Assembly: GCA_910588845.1 (NCBI GenBank)
Contig: CAJURU010000024.1
Span: forward strand, 1 to 48,208
Direction: 5' to 3'
Source of the DNA: an uncultured Lachnospiraceae bacterium
GTDB lineage: Bacteria; Bacillota; Clostridia; Lachnospirales; Lachnospiraceae
DNA length: 48,208 nucleotides
Shown: piece by piece, positions 32,314 through 41,571 of the stretch
Layout: every line of letters starts with the position of its first letter
Numbering within the stretch: position 1 is the first letter of the stretch
Translations under genes and position numbers: made by a program
Notes under the pieces: generated by a model
The model's input: the letters and a program-made list of their open reading frames with translations, nothing else
What the model was told of the DNA's origin: nothing
Databases searched by the model: none

Positions 32314-32766
32314 ATGACGAAAGATGTGCTGTTGTCAATCAGCGGGCTGCAATTCGCGGCCCAGGATGAAGAAGATGTTGAACCGGTAGAGGTGATTACA
32401 GCCGGAGATTATTACAAGAAGAATGGAAAACACTATATCCTGTATGATGAAGTGATGGAGGGGTTTGATGGAAACACACGCAATATCATCAAGCTCACGG
32501 ACGATTCTTTGGATATTACGAAAAAGGGCGTCTCCAACGTACATATGGTGTTTGAGAAAAATAAGAAAAATGTTTCTTATTATAACACCCCTTTTGGAAG
32601 CCTTTTAATTGGCATTGACGCTAAGAGCGTGGATATTGCGGAGACGGAAGATAATATTGACGTGAGGGTCAAGTACAATCTGGAAGTGAATTACGAGCAT
32701 TTGGCGGATTGTTCCATTATCATGAATATCAAATCAAAGGAATCAGGAGAATTTACGCTTTCGTAG
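32314..32766 (+). CDS. DUF1934 (YwiB-type) beta-barrel protein
   Basis: 150 residues, cytosolic. Alternating strands begin MTKDVLLSISGLQFA and continue with GKHYILYDEVMEG, NIIKLTDDSLDITKKGVSNV, TPFGSLLIGIDAKSVDI and KYNLEVNYEHLADCSIIMNI. The small calycin-like barrel fold, the length and the position behind murI all fit DUF1934. The biological role is not established. It is translationally close to murI (2-base gap). Confidence 0.85.
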   Translation: MTKDVLLSISGLQFAAQDEEDVEPVEVITAGDYYKKNGKHYILYDEVMEGFDGNTRNIIKLTDDSLDITKKGVSNVHMVFEKNKKNVSYYNTPFGSLLIGIDAKSVDIAETEDNIDVRVKYNLEVNYEHLADCSIIMNIKSKESGEFTLS

Positions 32767-32788
32767 ACATGAAAAGGAGATTGAATAT

Positions 32789-33682
32789 ATGATGAATGTA
32801 AGAAAAGCCATTATTCCCGCGGCGGGGCTGGGGACGAGGTTTCTGCCGGCAACGAAGGCGCAGCCCAAGGAGATGCTGCCGATTGTGGACAAGCCCACCA
32901 TTCAATATATTATCGAAGAGGCGGTGGAGGCAGGAATCCAGGATATCATTGTGGTGACCGGAAGGAATAAGCGTTCCATAGAGGATCATTTTGACCGTTC
33001 CATTGAACTGGAGCTCGAGCTTGAGAAGGGCGATAAACAGGAAATGCTGGAGATGGTGAGAGGAATTTCCGAGATGGCCAATATCCATTATATTCGCCAG
33101 AAGGAGCCTAGGGGTTTGGGGCATGCGATTTTGGCGGCGCAGCATTTTATCGGTGACGAGCCGTTTGCCGTGCTTTTGGGAGATGATGTGGTAATTTCCA
33201 AGCAGCCTTGTCTGGGGCAGATGCTTGACGTTTTTAAAGAGTACCAGACGTCTATTCTGGGCGTGCAGACAGTGGCGCATGAGGTTGTAAATAAATACGG
33301 AATTATCGCCGGAAAGCAGGTAGATGAGCGCGTATACAAAGTAAATGATATGGTAGAGAAGCCTTCTGTGGAGGAGGCGCCTTCCAATGTGGCTGTGCTG
33401 GGCAGATATATCATTACGCCGGAAATTTTCCGTTTCCTGGAGACGCAGGATGTAGGCAAAGGCGGAGAGATTCAGCTTACAGACGCCCTCAAACGACTGG
33501 CGAAGGAACAGGCGATGTATGCTTATGACTTCAAAGGACACCGCTACGACGTGGGCAGTAAGGTAGGATTTATTCAGGCCAATATTGAATTTGCACTGCG
33601 CCGTGGGGAGCTCAGGGAGGAGATGGAGGAATATCTGAGCCGCCTTCATGAGAATGTGGACCAGATGATTGAATATGATTAA
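32789..33682 (+). CDS. galU: UTP-glucose-1-phosphate uridylyltransferase
   Basis: Makes UDP-glucose for glycolipid and polysaccharide synthesis. 297 residues with the nucleotide-binding signature PAAGLGTRFLPATKAQPKEM near 13-32, DKPTIQYIIEEAVEAG, the EPRGLGHAI loop, LLGDDVV, NVAVLGRYI and the C-terminal GHRYDVGSKVGF. The first of two adjacent ATG codons is chosen for its 8-base spacing from AAGGAGA. It appears to be last in the murI group. Confidence 0.96.
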   Translation: MMNVRKAIIPAAGLGTRFLPATKAQPKEMLPIVDKPTIQYIIEEAVEAGIQDIIVVTGRNKRSIEDHFDRSIELELELEKGDKQEMLEMVRGISEMANIHYIRQKEPRGLGHAILAAQHFIGDEPFAVLLGDDVVISKQPCLGQMLDVFKEYQTSILGVQTVAHEVVNKYGIIAGKQVDERVYKVNDMVEKPSVEEAPSNVAVLGRYIITPEIFRFLETQDVGKGGEIQLTDALKRLAKEQAMYAYDFKGHRYDVGSKVGFIQANIEFALRRGELREEMEEYLSRLHENVDQMIEYD

Positions 33683-33897
33683 TGGTTCGTTATCGGCTGG
33701 GAGGAATGTTATCGTTTTGCCGGTGCGTCCGAACCGAATGGCAAATGTTTTTAAATTATATAAATAATGGTATCTTTTTCATAAAAATGGTCTTTTTTTC
33801 TTGTGTGCTTCTTCTTATCATGAAAGAGTAGAACAAAGAAATCTGTCCAGGGATAACGAATCAAAGTGATGGGCAGGAGGATAAGGAGGAGAATAGG

Positions 33898-34519
33898 ATG
33901 AAGAAAAGATTAAAAAAAGCAGTAGGCATATTTCTCAGTCTGTGTCTGCTGCTTTTGTCATTTCCCGTTGACGGCAATTTGCCGGATACTGTTCTGGCAG
34001 CGGCAAACGGTACGCTGCAAAATGGAGCTTTGACGGAAAACTTAGACGGCTGGACCAGCGCCGGAACTTATGGATATAAGTTTGAGAATGGGAACCTGAG
34101 CTTGTGGGGAGAAAATGCCGGTTTGTTTTCCATCAGCCAGACGGTTGATAACATGGCGGCAGGCGATTATGTGGCGAAGGCCGCTATCGTTGGAAATGAA
34201 GGCGCGTCAAATCCCCTGAAACTGACTATTAAAAATAATGGCAGCGGAAACGAAGAGACAGCGCCCCTGCTTCAAAATGGCTGGGACGACAATTGGGGCA
34301 CGAACAATGTTATTTCCACGTAGACGGTCTCTGTTGCAGAGGGAGATAGCGTGACCGTTACTATCAGCGGAGAAGTGCCGGCGGGCGAATGGTATGGTAT
34401 CAAAAATGTGTCGTTGGAGGCCAGCCAGGCAGTGAAGAATGCCCCGATAACGGGAAGATATGTGGATGAGTACAAAGCCAGCCAGGTAACTAAGACAGAA
34501 AAGAAGCTGCAAGATATAT
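33898..34519 (+). pseudogene. Remnant of a secreted carbohydrate-binding protein
   Basis: A good RBS (AAGGAGGAG) and signal peptide (LKKAVGIFLSLCLLLLSFPV) lead into a beta-rich module: NGALTENLDGWTSAG, FSISQTVDNMAAGDYVAKA. The frame hits TAG at 34321, where a Gln codon would be natural, then continues sensibly in the same frame (TVSVAEGDSVTVTISGEVPA, WYGIKNVSLEA) to a second stop at 34517. The module resembles galactan-type CBMs that precede GH53 endo-galactanases, but no catalytic domain remains. I judge it a decayed N-terminal piece. Confidence 0.6.
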
Positions 34520-34756
34520 GACAGCAAGGCGGTAGACGCCGCCTCTGTAGCCAGCGATAATGAGATGCAGCTGATAAAAGAAACGATAGACAATTATTAC
34601 AGCGGCGCGGAGATTGAAATTCTTACGAGTGACTCCGCGGAGCATTGTATACAGAAATATCAGGAGACCATACGGCAGATGGAACAGATGGGCTTAAAGG
34701 AGCTTGAGGCTTATGAGAGCCGGCAGTATCAGGCGGCAAAACAGAAGATGGGCTAA
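34505..34756 (+). pseudogene. C-terminal remnant of a sugar-ABC solute-binding protein
   Basis: A frame joined to the previous remnant has no credible start. It reads DSKAVDAASVASDNEMQLIK, then SAEHCIQKYQETIRQMEQMG and a closing Tyr/Gln-rich helix (LEAYESRQYQAAKQKMG). The pattern of spaced amphipathic helices with QMxxxGLxELxAYxxxQ matches the C-terminal end of YtcQ/LplA-type extracellular binding proteins. The rest of the gene is gone, apparently lost in the deletion that fused it to the upstream remnant. Confidence 0.5.
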
Positions 34757-34821
34757 TCAGTCGTGCGTTGCGGCAGAATTTCAGCAAGCTGGCCAGTAGA
34801 TTTTTGGCTAAACAGCATTTA

Positions 34822-36202
34822 CTAATTTTGCTGCCGGTAAGGAATTTCAAAGCGCACGCAAGCGCCCATTCCGGGAGCGCCCGACAGGGACAGGCGGCTG
34901 CCTTTGCCAAAATATAACGCCAATCGTGCATTGACATTTCTAAGCCCTACGGAATGTCCGTCGGAAATGATTTCAGGCGAGCGTCCCATGGGGTTGAGCA
35001 TACAGTTTAATTCTGATAATTTATCAGGAGGGATACCTGCGCCGTCATCAGTTCTTCGGGGATATCGCTGTGGAAGATAAGCTGCGGATAGCGCAGTTGT
35101 TGGATGCGCAGATAGTTGTGGAGCTGTGCTAATTCCACGCGGACTTCTACCAGGGCGTCGTTGGTAGAAATATTGTAGCGAAAAATATTGGCAAAGGCGA
35201 CCAGGCAGTCGGATTCCTCGTAGTGGCCGTATAATTTCATTTTGGAAGAGAAAACTTCCATGGCGGTGAGGCATTGGTTCATCTGGAAATCCAGCTGCCG
35301 TAAGCTGCGCAGGCAGAGGAAAATAGAGAGAATGGCGAAGAGGCCAAGAATCAGCAGGAAGATACCGACGAGCTGCCCGATGTTAGAATTCTTTGTCACC
35401 GTGATAACGGATACCGGAAAATCTTTTGGGCGGTTTAAAGTGACGAGATAGCCGTTTATCTGTGACTGCGGTTTGTCCGAAATCTCGATTTGGGTCAGGG
35501 TATCCGCTGTAAGAGTATCGCCGCTGAGATTGACAATGCGGTTATTTCCCGAAGAAATGACAGTTTCACTGCTTTCATTTTCAAAGGAAAGAAAGTATTT
35601 CTCGGGGATAGAAAAAACAATCAGTCCGAGAAAATTCTTGCGGAAATCGTAAGCCTTGCGCAGATAGACGAAGCATTTTTCCGTAGAAAACAAATAAGGG
35701 TTAGAGATACCGATAAAGTTGGATTCGCAGAACCATTGTTCCATGCGGCCGCTCTCTAAAAATTCGGCGATAGGCGTTTCCCCGGAGATATCGGACAGGT
35801 GGTAAAATACATCCATGCTCATGGGGATGGTAGGGTTGTCCATATAGATATAGATATCGGAGCGGGGATCTGCGTTGATGGTTGCCTGGAGGTAGTTTTG
35901 AATGGAGGAGATGTAATTGTCATAATCCCGTTCCATGGAATAGCTGTTGTTTAAAAAAGAGATCAATTCGCTGCTCGACACAGTGACTGGATGGTTCTGG
36001 TGGTAAATTCCCGGTTGTTGTTAATATTGGTAATGATGGAATTTGTCACGCGGTCGTTGAGTTCATATTTGGCGCTGGCATTATTCTGCTGGTTCATATA
36101 GAAAAAGATACTGATGACCAGGACAATGGGAATGAAAGCCAGGGACAGGAGCTTCAGTAAAAATTTTGTATAGATGGAATCCCAGAAAGAATGATTTTTC
36201 AT
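34822..36202 (-). pseudogene. Decayed YesM-type sensor histidine kinase
   Basis: Begins normally (RBS AAGGAGAAG; MKNHSFWDSIYTKFLLKLLS) with a membrane helix and the start of an extracellular dCache-like sensor. A one-base shift near 35975 moves the sensor into another frame (SSSELISFLNNSYSMERDYD). Further on, the NPHFLYN phospho-acceptor motif expected after QMN is absent (QMNQCLTAMEVF). A deletion near 35050 joins SDIPEEL to DGAGIPPDKLSEL, removing the ATP-binding N-box. The end (GLRNVNARLALYFGKGSRLS) is intact. Such kinases pair with the YesN-type regulator encoded divergently. This one cannot signal. Confidence 0.85.
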
Positions 36203-36326
36203 AAGCTGCTTCTCCTTTGCTCCGGTTATTTGGATAATTAATACGCAGCGCGCACACAGAACGACTGCTTTGGCGCTGTTTATTATCCCTGTGTAAAGTA
36301 TATCAAAATTTAAAAGGACAGAAAAG

Positions 36327-37076
36327 ATGAAAGTATTGATTGTTGATGACGAGCTGATAATCTGTGAGAGCATAAAGGCGGATTTCGGGCGCATGGCGCA
36401 TCCCTGGGAATACGAAGTGTTTGCTGCGCAGTCAGTGACGGCGGCACAGGAAATTTATTACCGCGAGGAGCCGGATTTTGTGATTACGGATATCAATATG
36501 CCGGGAGGTTCCGGCTTGATTCTGGTGTCAGAAATCCATAAGCATAATCCGGGCTGCGCGATTTTAGTCCTCAGCGCCTATGACAATTTTGAGTATGTGA
36601 GGAATGCTTTGACAATGGGAGCCTGGGACTATATCTTAAAGCCGCTGGCGTTTTCAGAATTGGAAAATTGCGTGCGGAAACTTGCAAAGAAAGTAACTGA
36701 GGAAAAGACAGCCGGCGGACAGGGACGAAATGCAGATTTGTCGGAAAAGAAGCGCGTATTTGAGATGGAAGACGTGGTGGATTATATCAGGCAGCATATA
36801 GGGGAAAAATTGAGCGCTTCGGAGATGGCGCGCAAAATGGCGGTCAGTTACAGCAGCTTTGGGAAATTGTTTCGGGAACATACTGGCAAGTCGTTTTCTT
36901 CTTATCTGCTCTGGTATCGTATGGAATGCGCCAAGGAATATCTGGAAAACTCTACTATGAAGATTAAACAGGTGGCGTCCAAGGTCGGTTACCGGGAAAA
37001 TCCTCAGCATTTTTCCAGGGACTTTACAAGGCAGGTGGGGGTAACGCCCAAAGAGTACCGGGCGCAGAAGCTTTGA
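36327..37076 (+). CDS. YesN-type response regulator with AraC DNA-binding domain
   Basis: 249 residues. The receiver domain carries VDDE at 6-9, phospho-acceptor D55 in FVITDINMPGG and the conserved lysine in YILKPLAFSE. A C-terminal AraC-type double HTH spans about 145-249 (LSASEMARKMAVSYSSFGKL, IKQVASKVGYRENPQHFSRD, VGVTPKEYRAQK). It is divergent from the dead YesM kinase, 124 bases away. These pairs normally control carbohydrate uptake genes, whose remnants lie nearby. The gene itself is intact, so it may be orphaned, cross-regulated or newly under relaxed selection. Confidence 0.92.
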   Translation: MKVLIVDDELIICESIKADFGRMAHPWEYEVFAAQSVTAAQEIYYREEPDFVITDINMPGGSGLILVSEIHKHNPGCAILVLSAYDNFEYVRNALTMGAWDYILKPLAFSELENCVRKLAKKVTEEKTAGGQGRNADLSEKKRVFEMEDVVDYIRQHIGEKLSASEMARKMAVSYSSFGKLFREHTGKSFSSYLLWYRMECAKEYLENSTMKIKQVASKVGYRENPQHFSRDFTRQVGVTPKEYRAQKL

Positions 37077-37124
37077 CGCGCCGCGTGCGGCCGCGCAACG
37101 ATATGTTCTGCTTGTGCAAGCGTA

Positions 37125-37162
37125 TAAAAAACCACATCCGCAGCGAAAATATGCCGGATGTG
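37125..37162 (-). terminator. Terminator of the membrane-anchored protein gene
   Basis: On the minus strand CCACATCCG and CGGATGTGG pair over a 13-base loop and are followed by TTTTTTATAC. It begins only 8 bases beyond the stop codon at 37170. Confidence 0.85.
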
Positions 37163-37169
37163 GCCTTGA

Positions 37170-37631
37170 TTATTTCATACCTCTCTGTTGTTTGATCTGG
37201 TCGAATTTCTGCCAGAATTTTGATTTCTTGGGAGCCTGTTCTACGGCGCCGCGAAGTCCCTTTACTTTGGTGATATAGAGGCCGCTGACAACGGCTTTTA
37301 CTTCCTTCTTGGTGGGGATGGTATCAAATATGGAATCCTCACAGATGAAGGTCATAATTTTGGGACCGACCTTGGCCTTCACGATGGGCATTTTAGAGCG
37401 GCGCATCAGTTTGGGCGTCTGCTCTAAGACAGCGGCGGGCAGCCCGGAGTCCTTTAGCTTCATGTGCTTCTTGTCAATAATAAGCATGGATATAGTCTGT
37501 GCGGCAGCGGCAATCTGTGCTGCCTGTTCTTCTCTCTTCTTCTGTGCCTTCTTGCCGAGTATGTAAAGAGCAACAATCGCTGCCACAAGAATAACCAGAA
37601 TCACAATTAAAACGATATGCCAAGTTTTCAA
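37170..37631 (-). CDS. Membrane-anchored protein of unknown function
   Basis: 153 residues with one N-terminal helix (IVLIVILVILVAAIVALYIL), a charged coiled linker (GKKAQKKREEQAAQIAAAAQ) and a small compact domain. The domain contains SMLIIDKKHMKLKDSGLPAA, MPIVKAKVGPKIMTFICEDS and VVSGLYITKVKGLRGAV, ending in a Lys/Gln-rich tail. The domain is probably cytosolic by the positive-inside rule. I know the type as a recurring Lachnospiraceae hypothetical without assigned function. RBS GGAGGGTTC precedes the ATG. It is divergent from the double-receiver gene and shares an overlapping promoter region with it. Confidence 0.8.
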   Translation of the reverse strand: MKTWHIVLIVILVILVAAIVALYILGKKAQKKREEQAAQIAAAAQTISMLIIDKKHMKLKDSGLPAAVLEQTPKLMRRSKMPIVKAKVGPKIMTFICEDSIFDTIPTKKEVKAVVSGLYITKVKGLRGAVEQAPKKSKFWQKFDQIKQQRGMK

Positions 37632-37748
37632 TGTAATGAACCCTCCTAAATTTCACTATGCAGCAGTTCGGCTCACGTCATTTGCAAAGCTCTGCGCTTC
37701 AGTTTAGTCCGGCTGGCTGAACGGCTGCGTCATTATAATCCACTCAGC

Positions 37749-37786
37749 ATTATATCATTGCTTTCGGCAAAAATCAATGATATAAT
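37749..37786. promoter_or_regulatory. Symmetric overlapping divergent promoters
   Basis: Perfect 12-bp inverted arms ATTATATCATTG and CAATGATATAAT flank a 14-base centre. Rightward: TTGCTT (37758-37763), 17 bases, TATAAT (37781-37786). Leftward: TTGATT (complement of 37772-37777), 17 bases, TATAAT (complement of 37749-37754). Two polymerases cannot bind at once, so the two directions should exclude each other. Confidence 0.65.
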
Positions 37787-37834
37787 TATTGTTATAAAAA
37801 TTAGCTGAAATCAATGACAGCAAGGAGGTTTTTT

Positions 37835-38680
37835 ATGAGATACAAGGTTCTGGTGACAGGGAAGAATGAATCTGCAATTACGGCTTTTTTTGAGCATACT
37901 TCCGATAATTTTGTGGTTCTTAGTACCTCGACGCGTTATGAAGATATTGTGGGGCATATAGATTATTTTGTGCCGCACGTTTTTGTATACTGCCTCTACA
38001 ATGAGACGCGGGATAATATTGTGCAGATGTTGAGCGTTAATTCCAGGCTGATGCGTTCCGGCATACCATGTGTGATCCTCGGCACTAAGGATGATTGCGA
38101 TGAGTTTGAGCGGATTGCGGTAGGCGTTGCGAGCCTGGTTTTACATAGGCCGCTCTCTGCGACCGCCATTCAGGAGAAAGTTCTCAAATTTATGGAGGAG
38201 CGGCGTGCCAAAGGCAAGGTCAATGAAGATGATATGACGCCGGGAGAACTTGATCCGCCGTTTGCACAAGAAACGGACGCGGACGGGAAGGCAGAGGAAG
38301 AAGTGGAGATTGAGCCGCGCAAGAAGCATATTCTTGTGGTGGATGACAATGTGATGATGCTGAAACTTATCAAGGAACACCTGCATGAGAAATATGATGT
38401 GGCAACTGCCGTCAGCGGCAAGGTCGCTTTGAAATTCTTAGAAAGAAGAACAACAGATTTAATTCTGCTCGATTATATTATGCCGCAGGAAAATGGTATT
38501 GCGATCTTAGAAAAGCTGCGCGCAAAGGAGGAGACGAAAGACATACCGGTGATCTTCCTGACCGGGGTGACAGAGCGCAAGAAGATCAAGGAGGCTCTCT
38601 GCTTAAAACCGCAGGGCTATCTGCTCAAACCGGTCGACCATGACAAGCTGATGGAGGAGATTGCGAAGTTTATCGGATAA
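37835..38680 (+). CDS. Double-receiver signalling protein
   Basis: 281 residues from the ATG that follows AAGGAGG; an earlier in-frame ATG lies upstream of the RBS. The N-terminal part (about 1-125) looks like a degenerate receiver: VLVTGKNESAI replaces the acidic pocket, with PHVFVYCLYNETRD where the phospho-Asp should be. An acidic linker follows. A canonical receiver begins near 165 (ILVVDDN, ILLDYIMPQENG with phospho-Asp, FLTGV, YLLKPVD). No output domain is present. It lies 20 bases before a hybrid kinase gene and is probably its phosphorelay partner. Confidence 0.85.
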   Translation: MRYKVLVTGKNESAITAFFEHTSDNFVVLSTSTRYEDIVGHIDYFVPHVFVYCLYNETRDNIVQMLSVNSRLMRSGIPCVILGTKDDCDEFERIAVGVASLVLHRPLSATAIQEKVLKFMEERRAKGKVNEDDMTPGELDPPFAQETDADGKAEEEVEIEPRKKHILVVDDNVMMLKLIKEHLHEKYDVATAVSGKVALKFLERRTTDLILLDYIMPQENGIAILEKLRAKEETKDIPVIFLTGVTERKKIKEALCLKPQGYLLKPVDHDKLMEEIAKFIG

Positions 38681-38700
38681 AGCAAAGGGGGATGCGGCTT

Positions 38701-41391
38701 ATGAAGATAGATTATGGTGAACTGAAACTAACGGACCTCATAGACAGGGAGATTTTGCAGAAAGTGCAGGACGGCTTTGCCAATATGACTGGAATGGCGG
38801 CATTGACGACGGAAACGGACGGTACGGCGGTGACGGAGGGCAGTAATTTTTCTGATTTTTGTATGCGCTACACGAGAGGTTCTAAAATCGGCTGTGAGCG
38901 CTGCAAACAGTGCGACAGCCAGGGAGCGGGCCTGGCATTGGAGCGAGGCGAATCCGTAGTCTACTTCTGTCATGCCGGCCTTATGGATTTTGCTGCGCCG
39001 ATTATGGCTGAAGATAAGATGGTGGGCTGTTTTATTGGCGGCCAGGTACTTACGGAATCTCCTGATCCGGAACAGGTGCTGACGATTGCAAAAGAGATCG
39101 GTGTGGACGGTCAGGAGTATCTAAGGGCGGCAAAAGAGGTCAATATTTTAGAGCAGAAGACGATTGACAGCGCCGCAAAATTTCTCTACATGATTGCCGA
39201 CGTTCTCTCAGAGATGGCCTATAATAAATACCTTGTCTATCGCGCCAATCAGGAACTTGAGCGGTCGTCGCACATGAAGTCGGATTTTCTTGCCAATATG
39301 AGCCACGAGATCAGAACACCCATGAATGCGGTTATCGGTATGGCAGAAATGGCTCTAAGGGAGGAGCTGCCGCCGGCGGCAAAGAATTATATTAATCAGA
39401 TTAAGGACGCCGGTAAATCTCTGCTCACAATCATCAACGATATATTAGATTTTTCTAAAATTGAGTCCGGCAAAATGGATATCAATGAGGTGGAATATGA
39501 ATTGATGTCCATGGTCTACGATGTCGCCAATATTGTGATGGCGAGACTGAAAGAAAAAGATGTGGAATTGATTGTCGATATCGTACCGGAACTGCCGAAT
39601 AAGCTGTGGGGAGATAATCTGAGGATAAAACAGATTCTATTAAATCTCACGAATAACGCAGTGAAGTTTACCTCACAGGGAAGGATTATTTTAAAGATTG
39701 ATTATTTTAAAACGGCTTCCGATCAGGTGGCGTTGGATATTTCCGTTGAAGATACCGGGGTCGGGGTTAAAAAAGAAGATCTGGGCAAATTGTTCCAGTC
39801 CTTCCAGCAGGTGGACAGTAAGAGGAATCGCAATATAGAAGGCACAGGGCTGGGACTTGCCATTTGTAAAAGTTTATTGACGCTGATGAACGGCAATATC
39901 TGGGTGGAGAGTGAATATGGGAAAGGAAGCAGATTTTCTTTTGTACTTCCGCAGCAGATTGTCGACGAAACCCCGAGCATTGTGATTAAGGAGCCGGAAA
40001 CGGCATTGTTGGCGGGATTGATTTCTAACCCATATGTCTGGGAGCGGTTCTGCGCCGATGCAGAGCGTCTTGGCGTGGAGTGCAGCAGACTTCTCTCGGT
40101 GAAAGAGTTTGATCTTTTGCCGGGAGATAAAAGGAATTTCCTGTTTATAGAGTACCCGATGTTTACAGAATTGGTGGAGGGGTATGTCAGGAGCCACCCG
40201 CAGATTACCGCTGTTTTGCTGGTCGGGTTTTACGACCATGTGGAATATAATATTCCCAATCTTCTGGTGGTGAAAAAACCGCTGTTCGCGTTAAATATCG
40301 CCTTAATTCTCAACGGAGAGCGTCTGCATTTTGAGAATGATGAGGAGGAGAAGGAATTTGATTTTATTGCGCCGGACGCCCATGTGTTGATCGTCGATGA
40401 TAATCCCGTCAACCTGACGGTGGCGGAAGGATTGTTGGAGCCTTTGAAGATGCACATAGATACCGTTACCAGCGGCCCGGCTGCCATCAATAAAATTGCC
40501 AGTTTTCACTATGATATGATATTTATGGACCATATGATGCCGGAGATAGACGGGGTGGAGACGACGCACATTATCCGGCGTTTCCATTCGGAGTACAATG
40601 ACGTGCCGATTATTGCCTTTACAGCCAATGCCGTGGAGGGGACGAAGGAGATGTTCTGCCGGGAGGGCATGAATGATTTCATTGCCAAACCCATTGAAAT
40701 CCGCATTATGGTGGACAAGGTAAGGCAGTGGCTTCCGGTGGAGAAAATTAAGAAAGTGTCGCTGATTTGCGATGCCGGCGATAAGAAGCCGCAAAGTTCA
40801 GAGCCGATTGTGGTGGGCGATTTGGATATTGATTTGGCGATGGGCTTGTTAGTCAATGAAGCGTTATTCTGGAAAACATTGAAAGTATATTACCGCAGTA
40901 TTCAAAAGAAGGCGGAGACCATAAAAGCGATGGAAGTACAGGAGGATTGGACGGGCTACACGATCGAAGTCCATGCGCTTAAGAGCGCGTCCAAACAGAT
41001 CGGAGCCGTGTCTTTATCCGAGAAAGCAGCAGCTTTGGAGAAGGCGGGAAACGCCAGGGATGCGGCGGCGATACATAAGGATACGGATGAAATGTTAGAG
41101 CAGTATCTGAGTTATCTGCCGGTGTTGGAGCCTTTTTGTGCAGAGGAAGAGGAAGATGAGGCCGGCAAGGAGGATATTTCTAACAGTACGCTCAAAGAGT
41201 ATTTTGTAAAGATGACGGCCGCTGTGGAGGATTTGGATATAGATCATATGGAGGAGGTTATTCATGAGATGAACCATTTCCGTTATCGGGCTGGACAGGG
41301 TGATTTTTTTGAGCAGCTCAAAGAAGCGGTAGAGGATGTGGACGTTGACCAGTGTGAGGAGACGCTGCGGAAGTGGGAGGACAGTTTGTAA
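38701..41391 (+). CDS. PocR-domain hybrid sensor histidine kinase
   Basis: 896 residues from the second ATG, which is correctly spaced from AAAGGGGG. Domains: PocR ligand-binding domain (about 8-175) with cysteines 54, 65, 68, 71 and 90; DHp with H202 in NMSHEIRTPMNAV; ATPase (about 285-425; NLTNNAVKFT, GTGLGLAICKSL); a degenerate receiver-like stretch; a receiver (about 560-690; VLIVDDNPVN, IFMDHMMPEIDG, FIAKPIE); and an HPt domain (about 720-800; EVHALKSASKQIG). No membrane helix, so it senses a cytosolic ligand. PocR domains bind small hydrocarbon or redox ligands in other systems. The gene forms an operon with the double-receiver gene. Confidence 0.92.
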   Translation: MKIDYGELKLTDLIDREILQKVQDGFANMTGMAALTTETDGTAVTEGSNFSDFCMRYTRGSKIGCERCKQCDSQGAGLALERGESVVYFCHAGLMDFAAPIMAEDKMVGCFIGGQVLTESPDPEQVLTIAKEIGVDGQEYLRAAKEVNILEQKTIDSAAKFLYMIADVLSEMAYNKYLVYRANQELERSSHMKSDFLANMSHEIRTPMNAVIGMAEMALREELPPAAKNYINQIKDAGKSLLTIINDILDFSKIESGKMDINEVEYELMSMVYDVANIVMARLKEKDVELIVDIVPELPNKLWGDNLRIKQILLNLTNNAVKFTSQGRIILKIDYFKTASDQVALDISVEDTGVGVKKEDLGKLFQSFQQVDSKRNRNIEGTGLGLAICKSLLTLMNGNIWVESEYGKGSRFSFVLPQQIVDETPSIVIKEPETALLAGLISNPYVWERFCADAERLGVECSRLLSVKEFDLLPGDKRNFLFIEYPMFTELVEGYVRSHPQITAVLLVGFYDHVEYNIPNLLVVKKPLFALNIALILNGERLHFENDEEEKEFDFIAPDAHVLIVDDNPVNLTVAEGLLEPLKMHIDTVTSGPAAINKIASFHYDMIFMDHMMPEIDGVETTHIIRRFHSEYNDVPIIAFTANAVEGTKEMFCREGMNDFIAKPIEIRIMVDKVRQWLPVEKIKKVSLICDAGDKKPQSSEPIVVGDLDIDLAMGLLVNEALFWKTLKVYYRSIQKKAETIKAMEVQEDWTGYTIEVHALKSASKQIGAVSLSEKAAALEKAGNARDAAAIHKDTDEMLEQYLSYLPVLEPFCAEEEEDEAGKEDISNSTLKEYFVKMTAAVEDLDIDHMEEVIHEMNHFRYRAGQGDFFEQLKEAVEDVDVDQCEETLRKWEDSL

Positions 41392-41571
41392 AAGAATAAT
41401 GGGTTGTTTATCGTGCATATTTCCGTCTTGCGCATGATATAATTTAACAGTTCAGCGATTGCTTATTTAATTTTCATTATGCATAATAGGCATCGGCTGG
41501 ACTGTTTGAGGATTAATGGAGATTTTTGTGAATTCGGCTATTAATTTTATATCATGGGGAAGGAAAACGGT

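Noticed and set aside
34822..35274. A separate small gene ending in a kinase-like domain
   Set aside because: Only its last 75 residues make sense, and they continue the decayed YesM kinase across a deletion; the upstream part is out of frame.
41400..41553. TATAAT near 41436 as a promoter for the Csp-like gene
   Set aside because: No acceptable -35 at 16-18 bases; a sporulation sigma site could not be recognised either.
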